Origin: Fenollaria sporofastidiosus | GTDB lineage: Bacteria > Bacillota > Clostridia > Tissierellales > Peptoniphilaceae | DNA length: 64,000 nt | Direction: 5' to 3' | NCBI RefSeq assembly: GCF_943169635.2 | Contig: NZ_OW968186.1 | Location: 186,001-250,000, forward strand | Notes under the pieces: model-generated | The model's input: only the letters and a program-made list of their open reading frames with translations | What the model was told of the DNA's origin: nothing | The model's database searches: none | In this document: positions 8,311-15,916 of the stretch, piece by piece | How the letters are laid out: every line of letters begins with the position of its first letter | Numbering within the stretch: position 1 is the first letter of the stretch | Made by a program: the position numbers and the translations under genes

Positions 8311-9722
8311 TAGTCTACTACAACCAACGAGTCTTGGTCGTCGCCAAGTAGACCTACTATGTTAAGGTCTGATTCCTTTAAGAATTGTATATGTTCAAGT
8401 ATCTCTTCAGTAATCTCTTCGCCTGGTACTAGTAGTGGTACTCCAGGTGGATAAGGAATTATTGGAGACGTTACTATCTCTCCTAAAGAGTCCTTAAGGC
8501 TGATTATCTTCTTTGATGAGTAATATGCATCCGCTGGTCTGATTATGATCTTTGGATCAGGCATATTAACTCTTATATGCTTAACTTCTTCATAAGAAAG
8601 GTTCTTTGAAAGGCCTCTGATTGCTTCAAGAAGCTTGTCATAATCAGAATCTTCATTCATTAGAGTTGCAAATATTAGTGCGTAGTAATAGTCACTCATC
8701 TCAAGTCTGATATTGTGTCTTTCGTAAAGTTCTTTTCTAAGTCTTGAGCCCTTAACACCTTCAAGCTTAAATAATATCTTAGTATTGTCCTTTGATTTGA
8801 TAGTCTTGTCAAAGTCGTCGCCTTCGAAGACTTCAACTCTGTCTATCTTCTTAAGCTCTTCGATGAACTCCAAGCACTTAGTTACATTGTGATGAAGCTT
8901 CTCTCTACCTTCTCCGTCCATGTATGCACATGCAGTCTCATTAGATAGAGTGAACAGATACGATGGCGATGTTGTTGTATATAGTTGGAATCTGTCTCTA
9001 AGTTTGTTAGTGTCTATCCTTTCAGAGCCAACGTGTATCATCGATGTTTGTGTAAAGCCTGTAAGTGTCTTGTGTGTAGAGTGGATAACAATGTCTGCGC
9101 CGCACTCAAGAGCTGACTTAGGAAGTCTGTCATCGAACTTCATATGTGGTCCGTGAGCCTCATCAACCATAAGTATCTTGCCGTAATTGTGGCAAATCTC
9201 AGCTATCCTTTCAAGGTCTGAAGCAATTCCATAGTAATTAGTGTGAGTTACTACAACAGCCTTTACCTCAGGGTTGTCAAGGATCAAGTCCTCTATCTCA
9301 TCTGGATCAACACCAGTAAGTACGTGGTAGTCGTCGTTATATTTTGGATATACGTAAACAGGGTTTAGTCTGTTTAGTATCAACGCGTTATATACTGATT
9401 TATGGCAGTTTCTTTGAACAATGATAGTATCTCCTGGCTTAGTTATAGTTGCTATGGCAATATATATACTTCCAGTAGAACCATTAACAGCGTAGTAAGT
9501 GTTCATCGCTCCAAATACTTTGGCAGCTTCCTTCTCACTCTCAAGAATTACTCCTCTTGGTTCAAGCAAGTTGTCCATACCATAAGTTTCTGTCGTGTCA
9601 ATAGCTGGGATGTAGTCTCCCCAGTTAAACAATGTGTTCTTTCCCTTATGACCAGGCATGTGGAAAGAAACAGAATTTTCATCTTTTAATTTTGATAATG
9701 CTTCAAAAACAGGTCTTTTCAT
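8310..9722 (-). CDS. Orn/Lys/Arg decarboxylase family protein (YaaO/SpeA-like)
   Basis: 470 residues, fold-type I PLP enzyme of the short firmicute branch that lacks the N-terminal wing domain. Motifs: SFHMPGHKGK at the start, the VVVTHTNYYGI and VDEAHGPHMKF cofactor-binding segments and the PLP lysine in IHSTHKTLTGFTQ. It would decarboxylate lysine, arginine or ornithine to a polyamine precursor; the substrate cannot be read from the sequence. Location upstream of tmk matches yaaO in Bacillus. Confidence 0.92.
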   Translation of the reverse strand: MKRPVFEALSKLKDENSVSFHMPGHKGKNTLFNWGDYIPAIDTTETYGMDNLLEPRGVILESEKEAAKVFGAMNTYYAVNGSTGSIYIAIATITKPGDTIIVQRNCHKSVYNALILNRLNPVYVYPKYNDDYHVLTGVDPDEIEDLILDNPEVKAVVVTHTNYYGIASDLERIAEICHNYGKILMVDEAHGPHMKFDDRLPKSALECGADIVIHSTHKTLTGFTQTSMIHVGSERIDTNKLRDRFQLYTTTSPSYLFTLSNETACAYMDGEGREKLHHNVTKCLEFIEELKKIDRVEVFEGDDFDKTIKSKDNTKILFKLEGVKGSRLRKELYERHNIRLEMSDYYYALIFATLMNEDSDYDKLLEAIRGLSKNLSYEEVKHIRVNMPDPKIIIRPADAYYSSKKIISLKDSLGEIVTSPIIPYPPGVPLLVPGEEITEEILEHIQFLKESDLNIVGLLGDDQDSLVVVD

Positions 9723-9732
9723 TATAACCTCC

Positions 9733-10410
9733 TTATACTCTATATATTTCAGTTTTTTTACGTATGGTTCTGTACCATGTGTAAATCATTATTAGTATCA
9801 ATACCAAGCTTAGTACATAAAGAACGTTCTTCACTCTGGCAGTCTTTAAAATATTAGCAAGGCTGTAAGATATGCCCGCTAAGAAGAACATTAAAGACGC
9901 TCTCTGAATGAAAACATTTCTTCTTCTAACAGCATTTTTGAATACGTTAAGAAAGATTAGTGCATTAAGCAAAAGTATGATTATGGTCCTGAAGACTTCC
10001 ATAAACCTACTTATTCTGTCTTGGAACCAGCCGTTTTGTGGTAGCAAGGTAAGTATAAGTAGTATCGCATCTAGTAAGTAAATCACATTTGAAGCCTCAG
10101 GCATCCTCTTTTTGCGCAGCGAGATTGCTGCTAGATAATAAAATATTATAGCTATTATCGGTATCATAAGCGAGCTCATAAACAAGGATATGTTCATAAG
10201 CCTTACAATCTTGTCATCATCACTTAAAAACAAGGCATAAGTTCTGATACCTAAGAAGATGGTGACGAAGACCACATAAGTCTTAGTAAATATACTTTGC
10301 AGTTTAAAGTCTTTGTCAGTGTAGTTGTATTTATTTATAAAATTGTCCATTACAAAAATTATTACTATATATAAAAATGTAAATATCGGTTCCAATATCT
10401 TTTGTAACAT
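9733..10410 (-). CDS. Multi-pass membrane protein of unknown function
   Basis: 225 residues with about six to seven hydrophobic stretches, for example FTFLYIVIIFVMDNF, IPIIAIIFYYLAAI, YLLDAILLILTLL, TIIILLLNALIFLNVF and VLYVLSLVLILIMIY, separated by basic loops such as SLRKKRMPE and AVRRRNVF. No catalytic motif is recognised. It lies 10 nt from ispE and from the decarboxylase gene, so it is co-transcribed with housekeeping genes. Membrane location is well supported; function is unknown. Confidence 0.7.
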   Translation of the reverse strand: MLQKILEPIFTFLYIVIIFVMDNFINKYNYTDKDFKLQSIFTKTYVVFVTIFLGIRTYALFLSDDDKIVRLMNISLFMSSLMIPIIAIIFYYLAAISLRKKRMPEASNVIYLLDAILLILTLLPQNGWFQDRISRFMEVFRTIIILLLNALIFLNVFKNAVRRRNVFIQRASLMFFLAGISYSLANILKTARVKNVLYVLSLVLILIMIYTWYRTIRKKTEIYRV

Positions 10411-10419
10411 AAAATCACC

Positions 10420-11229
10420 TCATATCAAGTGTACTTTAATCACAAATTGGTAGTGGTTCTTCATAAGCTTGTAAGCCCTATCTAGCTTATCATCACTGTC
10501 AAATAAAGTAAAGATACTCGATCCTGAGCCGCTCATCATAGTCTTAAAGCCTCCAAGAGTTTTCATCTCGTCATATAGATTCTTAACAGCTATGTAGTGT
10601 GTGAAAACAAAATCTTGCATATTGTTAGTATACTTAGTAAAGTCATCCCTTTTAAGAAGTGCTTCTATCTCGTCAATACTCAAGTGATTACCATCAAAAG
10701 TCATGCCCTCATATACATCCTTAGAGCTGATATTAATACCAGGGTTGACTATAAGAGCACTGTGCTTTTTAAGCATATCTACTTCTTTAATTTCTTCGCC
10801 CCTACCTGTGCATATGGCAGCCGACTTAGCAGTAAAAAAGTTGCAGTCGCTACCAAGCTTTAAAAGAATATCAAAATATTCTTTCTTTGTCAAGGATAAA
10901 TCATATAGCTCGTCAAGCGCCTTAACGGTTTCATAAGCATTAGAACTGCCACCAGCAAGACCTGCCCCCATAGGTATATTCTTTTTAAGTGCTATACGAA
11001 GTCCCTTTATATCCCTTATGTCAGCTACTAAATCATACGCCCTCTTCATAATGTTGTCCTTGATATCGATGTTTGAGTCAATTATAAACTCGCCCGACCT
11101 TTCAAAACTTATCTCATCATAAAGATCAACCTTAGACATAAGAGTAATTATGTCGTGAAAGCCGTCGTCCCTCTTAGAAACGACTTCGAGATGCAAATTT
11201 ATTTTCGCATAAGATTTTGTTTTTATCAT
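10420..11229 (-). CDS. ispE: 4-diphosphocytidyl-2-C-methyl-D-erythritol kinase
   Basis: 269 residues, GHMP-kinase family. Phosphorylates CDP-methylerythritol in the MEP isoprenoid pathway. The ATP-binding motif PMGAGLAGGSSNAYE and the C-terminal MMSGSGSSIFTLF loop are plain, and the N-terminal SYAKINLHLEV is typical. First gene of the long minus-strand run ispE-to-mtnA. ispD and ispF are found elsewhere in the window, so the MEP pathway is in use. Confidence 0.95.
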   Translation of the reverse strand: MIKTKSYAKINLHLEVVSKRDDGFHDIITLMSKVDLYDEISFERSGEFIIDSNIDIKDNIMKRAYDLVADIRDIKGLRIALKKNIPMGAGLAGGSSNAYETVKALDELYDLSLTKKEYFDILLKLGSDCNFFTAKSAAICTGRGEEIKEVDMLKKHSALIVNPGINISSKDVYEGMTFDGNHLSIDEIEALLKRDDFTKYTNNMQDFVFTHYIAVKNLYDEMKTLGGFKTMMSGSGSSIFTLFDSDDKLDRAYKLMKNHYQFVIKVHLI

Positions 11230-11259
11230 CTCTTCAGATACTCCTCCACTCTTAAGTTA

Positions 11260-11288
11260 ATTATAACACATTTTAATTTTAATGTATA
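11260..11288 (-). promoter_or_regulatory. Promoter of the ispE operon
   Basis: Minus-strand -10 TATAAT (11260-11265) and -35-like TATACA (11283-11288), 17-bp spacer, followed by a GGAGGAG ribosome binding site about 10 nt before the ispE ATG. Confidence 0.6.
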
Positions 11289-11339
11289 GTTTTATTTTTT
11301 GGAGCTGTGTCATTTGAAAATTCTTTAGTCCCCCTGCTT

Positions 11340-11490
11340 ATACATAGCACTCATCTATATATATCTAGGCTCCTAAGACTTATGACGCTTGCTAGTATAT
11401 AGTAAGCGAAGATATATATGAGAAGCTTGCCACTATATGAAAGGCTTGCATATATATGAGAGACCTCTCTCTATATAGCAAGCCCCATAT
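11340..11490. repeat. AT-rich segment with inverted repeats
   Basis: This part of the 345-bp gap between ispE and veg holds no gene. It carries TATATA blocks arranged in hairpins: GCTTGCTA...TAGTAAGC (11387-11407, one G-T wobble) and a long palindrome 11443-11484 with arms GGCTTGC-TATATA-GAGAGA and TCTCTC-TATATA-GCAAGCC interrupted by two single-base bulges. Purpose unknown. Confidence 0.5.
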
Positions 11491-11502
11491 TATTCAAATA
11501 AA

Positions 11503-11536
11503 AAAGGCGTAAGATTCATTAGCTCTTACGTCTTTT
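11503..11536. terminator. Second hairpin downstream of veg
   Basis: Stem AAGGCGTAAGA/TCTTACGTCTT (one G-T pair) flanked by A and T runs on either side; backup terminator for veg. Confidence 0.55.
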
Positions 11537-11540
11537 AAAG

Positions 11541-11573
11541 AAAAAAAGTCCTCACATCGCTGTGAGGATATTT
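11541..11573 (-). terminator. Terminator of veg
   Basis: Stem CCTCACA/TGTGAGG with TCGC loop; on the minus strand it is followed by seven Ts. It begins 2 nt after the veg stop codon. Confidence 0.85.
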
Positions 11574-11574
11574 T

Positions 11575-11805
11575 TTAGATTATTTTTACTACTACCGTCG
11601 ATGTTAATACATCTGAATAAGTATACGATATAACCTGATCGTTATTTTGTCCATCTTCTAGAGTCACTGTGAATAGATTTGGATATGCTGAGGTAATCAC
11701 TCCTTGCGCTTCAACAAAGGTATTACGTCCCACGTTTGTTCTTAGATGCACCTTCTTACCTAAAATACTCTCAACACTCTTTCTAATTCTTTTAATCTCA
11801 TTCAT
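11575..11805 (-). CDS. veg: Veg protein
   Basis: 76 residues from the ATG at 11805, preferred over an upstream ATG because AAGGGTGGGA lies about 11 nt in front of it. The sequence (KRIRKSVESILGKKV, AYPNLFTV, QVISYTYSDVLTSTV) is the Veg family, an SH3-like small protein linked in Bacillus to biofilm gene stimulation. Veg next to ispE is a conserved firmicute neighbourhood, but here two terminators and a 345-bp gap separate them. Confidence 0.9.
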   Translation of the reverse strand: MNEIKRIRKSVESILGKKVHLRTNVGRNTFVEAQGVITSAYPNLFTVTLEDGQNNDQVISYTYSDVLTSTVVVKII

Positions 11806-11849
11806 AAGATGAATCCCACCCTTCATATACTTTATCTACATCTATATAT

Positions 11850-11878
11850 AGTATAGCATACTTAATAAGTTTTGTCAA
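11850..11878 (-). promoter_or_regulatory. veg promoter
   Basis: Near-consensus -35 TTGACA (11873-11878), 17-bp spacer and -10 TATACT (11850-11855) on the minus strand, agreeing with strong constitutive expression of veg in Bacillus. Confidence 0.8.
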
Positions 11879-11917
11879 TCGTTTATATATATTAATTTTA
11901 TAATTGTGATAAAGTAA

Positions 11918-13495
11918 TTAGTTCTTGTTCATGCTTGTGAACTTTATTTTGACATCCATCTCCTTGCCATTCCTGTTTATTCTAAGAGTGGCCTCGTCAC
12001 CTAGATTGTAGCCAAACATTATCGACTTAAGTGTATTGACATCGGTAACTTCTTTATCATCAACCTTTAGTATGATGTCGCCAGGTACTATACCTGCCTT
12101 GTCTGCTGCAGTGCCACTTGCAACGCTTAATACGACAACTCCCTTGTCAGTGTTTAGCTTAACTCTAAGAGCTGCTTGGTAGTCCTTTGCGTTGTATATA
12201 GACACACCTAGTTGAGCAGTTTGTGCCTTGCCTGTCTTCAAGATCGAGTTTAAAACACCCTTAATCATATTGATAGGTATGCTAAAGCCAAGTCCTTCTG
12301 CATTTGTAAGCTTAACTGTGTTGATGCCTATGACCTCGCCTTTTGAGTTTAGTAGTGGTCCACCTGAGTTACCAGGGTTAATGGATGCGTCTGTTTGGAT
12401 TAGGTTATTGATAACTTTTTTGTCTACTCTTATAGTTCTGTCCTTACCAGAGATAACTCCTGATGTAACAGTTCTGTTGAAGTCAAGACCTAGTGGGTTA
12501 CCTATGGCGATGGCGATTTGACCGATTTGCACTTTGTCTGAGTCGCCAAGTTCAGCAACTGGTAAGTTCTTTGCATTTATCTTAATGATGGCAAGGTCCA
12601 TGTCCTCATCCATCCATACTATCTTTGCCTTGTGTGTTGAGCCGTCGTCAAGTAGTACGTTTATCTTGCCGCCCTTCTTGTCAGTATTTTGACTCTTGTC
12701 TTTACTGTTGTAATCATATGGGCTGTCCTTATCTTCGCCTGCACTTCCATTATCCATATCATCGTCGTCTTCATCTACATCTTCTTTATCTTCCTTGTCG
12801 TTATTAGCTTCTTTCTTAGAGCCCCGGCCTCCACCAAATGGAAAGTCACTTCCGAATGGAAAGTCGTCGAAGCCTTCGTTTGTGTTTTGCACTTCTGATT
12901 TAACTACGTGTGCATTTGTGATGATATAGCCATCTGGACTAACTATAACGCCAGAGCCTGTACCCTTGCCTAAGGCTTGTCTACCAAAGAAGTCACGTGA
13001 TATAACTTGAGTAGTGATACCTACTACAGATGGTATAGCCTTCTTAGTTGCTGCTTCGACTATTTCAGTCGGTTGATCTATGGTGATCTTTTGTGTCTTA
13101 TCTTTCGCATCCGCATGCATATAGTTGTAAGCATTGTTTGCCTTGTTAAAGATATATGCACCGCCAAAGCCTGTTAGCGTTCCAAAGAATATTGAGAAGA
13201 TGATTGCCCATGCAAGCACACCTGCTCCATAAGTCTTCTTTGGCTTTCTGTTTACCTCGTTATATGAAAACTTTGCCTTTCTATACTGCGGCCTGTCATA
13301 TTGCTTGTTCCTTCTGTAAGTCTTCCTTTCATATATAAGGTCGTCATCTGTTCTAAAGTCATCTCCATCAAAGTCGCAATCGTTATCGCTATCGTTGCAA
13401 TTATCATTGTCATTGTCATTGTCATTGTCATTGTCGTTATCTTCTATGACATCATCCTCATCGATAAACCCATCATTAAATTCATCGTATTTCAT
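11918..13495 (-). CDS. HtrA/DegP-like serine protease with PDZ domain
   Basis: 525 residues, membrane-anchored trypsin-like protease for envelope protein quality control. Order: very acidic cytoplasmic tail with an Asp-Asn repeat (about 17-33), one membrane segment (about 91-115), protease domain with His197 (TNAHVV), Asp300 (DMDLAII) and Ser377 (NPGNSGGP), then one PDZ domain. Between His and Asp there is an unusual insertion of about 75 residues, glycine/phenylalanine-rich then strongly acidic. The Asn-Asp stretch is encoded by a hexanucleotide tandem repeat. Divergently transcribed from the exonuclease III gene. Only the unusual acidic parts set it apart from typical HtrA. Confidence 0.92.
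   Translation of the reverse strand: MKYDEFNDGFIDEDDVIEDNDNDNDNDNDNDNCNDSDNDCDFDGDDFRTDDDLIYERKTYRRNKQYDRPQYRKAKFSYNEVNRKPKKTYGAGVLAWAIIFSIFFGTLTGFGGAYIFNKANNAYNYMHADAKDKTQKITIDQPTEIVEAATKKAIPSVVGITTQVISRDFFGRQALGKGTGSGVIVSPDGYIITNAHVVKSEVQNTNEGFDDFPFGSDFPFGGGRGSKKEANNDKEDKEDVDEDDDDMDNGSAGEDKDSPYDYNSKDKSQNTDKKGGKINVLLDDGSTHKAKIVWMDEDMDLAIIKINAKNLPVAELGDSDKVQIGQIAIAIGNPLGLDFNRTVTSGVISGKDRTIRVDKKVINNLIQTDASINPGNSGGPLLNSKGEVIGINTVKLTNAEGLGFSIPINMIKGVLNSILKTGKAQTAQLGVSIYNAKDYQAALRVKLNTDKGVVVLSVASGTAADKAGIVPGDIILKVDDKEVTDVNTLKSIMFGYNLGDEATLRINRNGKEMDVKIKFTSMNKN
13405..13434. repeat. Hexanucleotide tandem repeat (CATTGT)x5
   Basis: Five perfect copies of CATTGT inside the htrA N-terminus, reading (Asp-Asn)n on the minus strand. 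Copy changes would lengthen or shorten the protein in frame without a frameshift. Confidence 0.9.
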
Positions 13496-13589
13496 AATAT
13501 CGTCCTCCTTTTGTTTTTCTGTCTTTATTATAAAGGTCTTTTGTGATAGAATAGTGATAAGGATGTGAAATTTTAAAAGAGGTGATTAA

Positions 13590-14345
13590 ATGAAATTTAT
13601 TTCGTGGAATGTTAATGGTATAAGAGCCGTCCTTAAGAAGAACTTCAATGAGTTTTTAGACGACACTGTGGCAGATATATATGCTTTTCAAGAGACTAAG
13701 ATATCAGAAGGCATACTTATGATGGAGCGTGAAGGCTACCACGAGTATTGGAACTACGCTGAGAAAAAAGGCTACTCGGGCACTATGATACTTACTAAGA
13801 CTGAGCCCATAAACGTGACTTATGGTCTTGGTATTGATGAGCATGACACTGAAGGAAGAGTCATCACTCTTGAGTATGACAAGTTCTTCTTTGTCAATGT
13901 ATACACTCCTAACGCGCAAGATGGTCTTAAGAGGATAAAGTACAGACAAGAGTGGGAGGACGCGTTTAGAGACTACCTTAACGGTCTAAGAAAGACTAAG
14001 GGCGTTGTTGTCTGCGGCGACCTTAATGTTGCTCACAACGAGATTGACCTTAAAAATCCAAAAGAAAATAGAGGCAAGGCAGGCTTCTCTGATGAGGAGA
14101 GAGAAAAGTTCAACATGCTGCTTGACTCGGGCTTCATCGATACCTTTAGATACTTCTACCCTGACGAAGCTGATAGGTACTCTTGGTGGTCATACAGAAC
14201 TCGCGCAAGATCAAGAAACGCAGGCTGGAGGATTGACTACTTCCTAGTATCAAAAGAGCTTGAAGAGAATATTAAGGACGCGGACATACTAGACGATGTG
14301 ATGGGTTCTGACCACTGTCCAGTCTCACTTGATATCGAATTTTAG
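13590..14345 (+). CDS. xth: Exodeoxyribonuclease III (AP endonuclease)
   Basis: 251 residues, usual length for the Xth/ExoA family. Cleaves DNA 5' to abasic sites and degrades 3' ends in base-excision repair. Active-site motifs seen: SWNVNGIRA, FQETKI (metal Glu), GDLNVAHNEIDL (Asp-Asn), GWRIDYFLVS and GSDHCPVSL (Asp-His). Stand-alone gene with a GAGGTGA ribosome binding site, divergent from htrA. Confidence 0.95.
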   Translation: MKFISWNVNGIRAVLKKNFNEFLDDTVADIYAFQETKISEGILMMEREGYHEYWNYAEKKGYSGTMILTKTEPINVTYGLGIDEHDTEGRVITLEYDKFFFVNVYTPNAQDGLKRIKYRQEWEDAFRDYLNGLRKTKGVVVCGDLNVAHNEIDLKNPKENRGKAGFSDEEREKFNMLLDSGFIDTFRYFYPDEADRYSWWSYRTRARSRNAGWRIDYFLVSKELEENIKDADILDDVMGSDHCPVSLDIEF

Positions 14346-14352
14346 CTCAGAT

Positions 14353-14382
14353 TTGACAAAACTGTTTTAATTTTGTTATAAT
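14353..14382 (+). promoter_or_regulatory. Promoter of the 3D-domain protein gene
   Basis: TTGACA (14353-14358), 18-bp spacer and TATAAT (14377-14382), both consensus, 33 bp before the ATG. Confidence 0.8.
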
Positions 14383-14414
14383 GTCATATATTATACAAAT
14401 GAAAGGAGTAGACT

Positions 14415-15248
14415 ATGAAAAAAATAATTAACTTTATAATATTCTTATGTTTAATATCAAGTCTTTCTTTTGCAAATGAAGCTAAAAATCATGTATATGA
14501 GATTGATAACAATGGAGTCACAAAGACATATAAGACATCATGCAAGACAGTTAAGGAGCTTTTAGAAGATCTTAAGTTAAAGCTAGATGATGACGATATC
14601 GTCATTCCAGATCTAGAAAGTGAGCTTAAGAGTGAAGGAAAGATAAGCATAATAAAGGTAGAGACTAAAATCGAAGAGAAGGAAGTCGATGTAGCTTTTA
14701 AAACAATTAAAAAGAAAAACAAAGAACTAAACCATGATCAAAGCAAAATCTTAATTCAAGGTGTGAATGGCACAAGCAAAGTAAAGTGCAAGACTTACTA
14801 CGCAGCCGGCAAACTTATCAAAGAAGAGATAATACACGTTGAGACTATAGTTAAACCTGTAGACCAAGTCTTTGAAGAAGGCACTAAGGATGTCTTCATT
14901 AACGATAGAGGTGACTTCTCTGCAAGGAAGGCCATCAAGATGGTGGCTACCGCATATGAAGCAGGTCCAAGATCAACTGGTAAGAGACCTGGCGACAAAG
15001 GCTACGGCATCACCGCCTCAGGCGCAAGAGCTAAGAGAGGCACTGTTGCTGTTGACCCAAGGGTTATCCCTCTAGGCACTAGACTATATATCAAGAGCTT
15101 AACACCAGGTGTGCCTGACTACGGCTACGCAATCGCACAAGATACAGGCGGAGCTATCAAGGGAAACAAGATAGACCTTTTCATGGAAACAGTTTGGGAA
15201 TGTTTGCAATTTGGTAGGAGACCTGTAATGGTGTATATATTAAAATGA
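14415..15248 (+). CDS. Secreted G5-like/3D-domain cell-wall protein (YabE-like)
   Basis: 277 residues. A signal peptide (KKIINFIIFLCLISSLSFA) directs export. Residues about 25-75 resemble a DUF348 ubiquitin-like module, about 75-155 a G5-type beta module (EKEVDVAFKTI, LIKEEIIHVE), and about 170-277 form the 3D domain with its three Asp: GITASGARAKRGTVAVDP, IPLGTRLYI, YAIAQDTGGAIKGNKIDLF. Such proteins are predicted peptidoglycan-active (lytic transglycosylase-like). Its stop overlaps the next gene by 4 nt. Domain limits are approximate. Confidence 0.85.
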   Translation: MKKIINFIIFLCLISSLSFANEAKNHVYEIDNNGVTKTYKTSCKTVKELLEDLKLKLDDDDIVIPDLESELKSEGKISIIKVETKIEEKEVDVAFKTIKKKNKELNHDQSKILIQGVNGTSKVKCKTYYAAGKLIKEEIIHVETIVKPVDQVFEEGTKDVFINDRGDFSARKAIKMVATAYEAGPRSTGKRPGDKGYGITASGARAKRGTVAVDPRVIPLGTRLYIKSLTPGVPDYGYAIAQDTGGAIKGNKIDLFMETVWECLQFGRRPVMVYILK

Positions 15249-15814
15249 AAAGATTAATTAAATTTTTATTTAAAGCTATTATCCTAATAGCAATAATTTT
15301 AGAAATATTAGTACTTGTTAATGCTAATAAGAGCCCTAAGGGCACAGCCCAGTACATTATAGTGCCAGGCGCAAGAGTTAAGGATGCAAATCCTATGCTC
15401 GCACTTAAGTATAGACTTGACGCAGCGTATGAGTACTACACTTTAAACTCTGGTGTTAAAATCATAACAACAGGCGCCGCAAGTGAAGGCGAAAGTATTA
15501 GTGAAGCGATGGCTGCAAAGAACTACCTTGTGTCAATGGGAGTTGCTGAAGCTGATGTGGTATGTGAAGAGAACTCTAAGAACACTATAGAGAACCTTGA
15601 GTTCGCAACAGACCTAGTCGGCAAAGACAAAAACTACTTAATCGTGTCAAACGGCTTTCATATGTTTAGGCTTGACATACTAAGTAATTATCTAGGCATA
15701 AAGCACGAGCTATTATCTGCCAAGACTCCAAAAGAGATACTTGTAGTAAACTACTTACGAGAGGTTCCATCTATATTCTACTTGGCATATAAAGTAGTAC
15801 GTGGTAAAATTTAA
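15245..15814 (+). CDS. DUF218 (SanA/YdcF/ElyC) family membrane protein
   Basis: 189 residues. One N-terminal membrane segment (LFKAIILIAIILEILVLV), then the DUF218 domain: YIIVPGARVKDANPML, TGAASEGESISEAMAAKNYL, ENSKNTIENL and LIVSNGFHMFRLDIL. E. coli relatives act in envelope integrity, but the reaction is unknown. Translationally coupled (ATGA) to the 3D-domain protein, which also points to a cell-envelope role. Confidence 0.88.
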   Translation: MKRLIKFLFKAIILIAIILEILVLVNANKSPKGTAQYIIVPGARVKDANPMLALKYRLDAAYEYYTLNSGVKIITTGAASEGESISEAMAAKNYLVSMGVAEADVVCEENSKNTIENLEFATDLVGKDKNYLIVSNGFHMFRLDILSNYLGIKHELLSAKTPKEILVVNYLREVPSIFYLAYKVVRGKI

Positions 15815-15826
15815 TAAGATTATATT

Positions 15827-15856
15827 AGGCAGAACGATATGATTCTGCCTTTCTTT
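15827..15856 (+). terminator. Terminator after the DUF218 gene
   Basis: 8-bp stem AGGCAGAA/TTCTGCCT, 8-nt loop, followed by TTCTTT. Confidence 0.8.
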
Positions 15857-15860
15857 ATGC

Positions 15861-15894
15861 AAAAAATGGATAAGAAATTAAATTCTTATCCATT
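15861..15894 (-). terminator. Terminator of the 15.9-kb ABC exporter gene
   Basis: 12-bp perfect stem AATGGATAAGAA/TTCTTATCCATT with a 6-nt loop and six Ts on the minus strand; convergent with the preceding terminator. Confidence 0.8.
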
Positions 15895-15916
15895 CTCTTA
15901 TCTACAGATATATTCA

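Noticed and set aside
12625..12898. Overlapping plus-strand open frames opposite the acidic part of htrA
   Set aside because: They are shadows of the repetitive htrA codons, lack ribosome binding sites and encode low-complexity hydrophobic strings.
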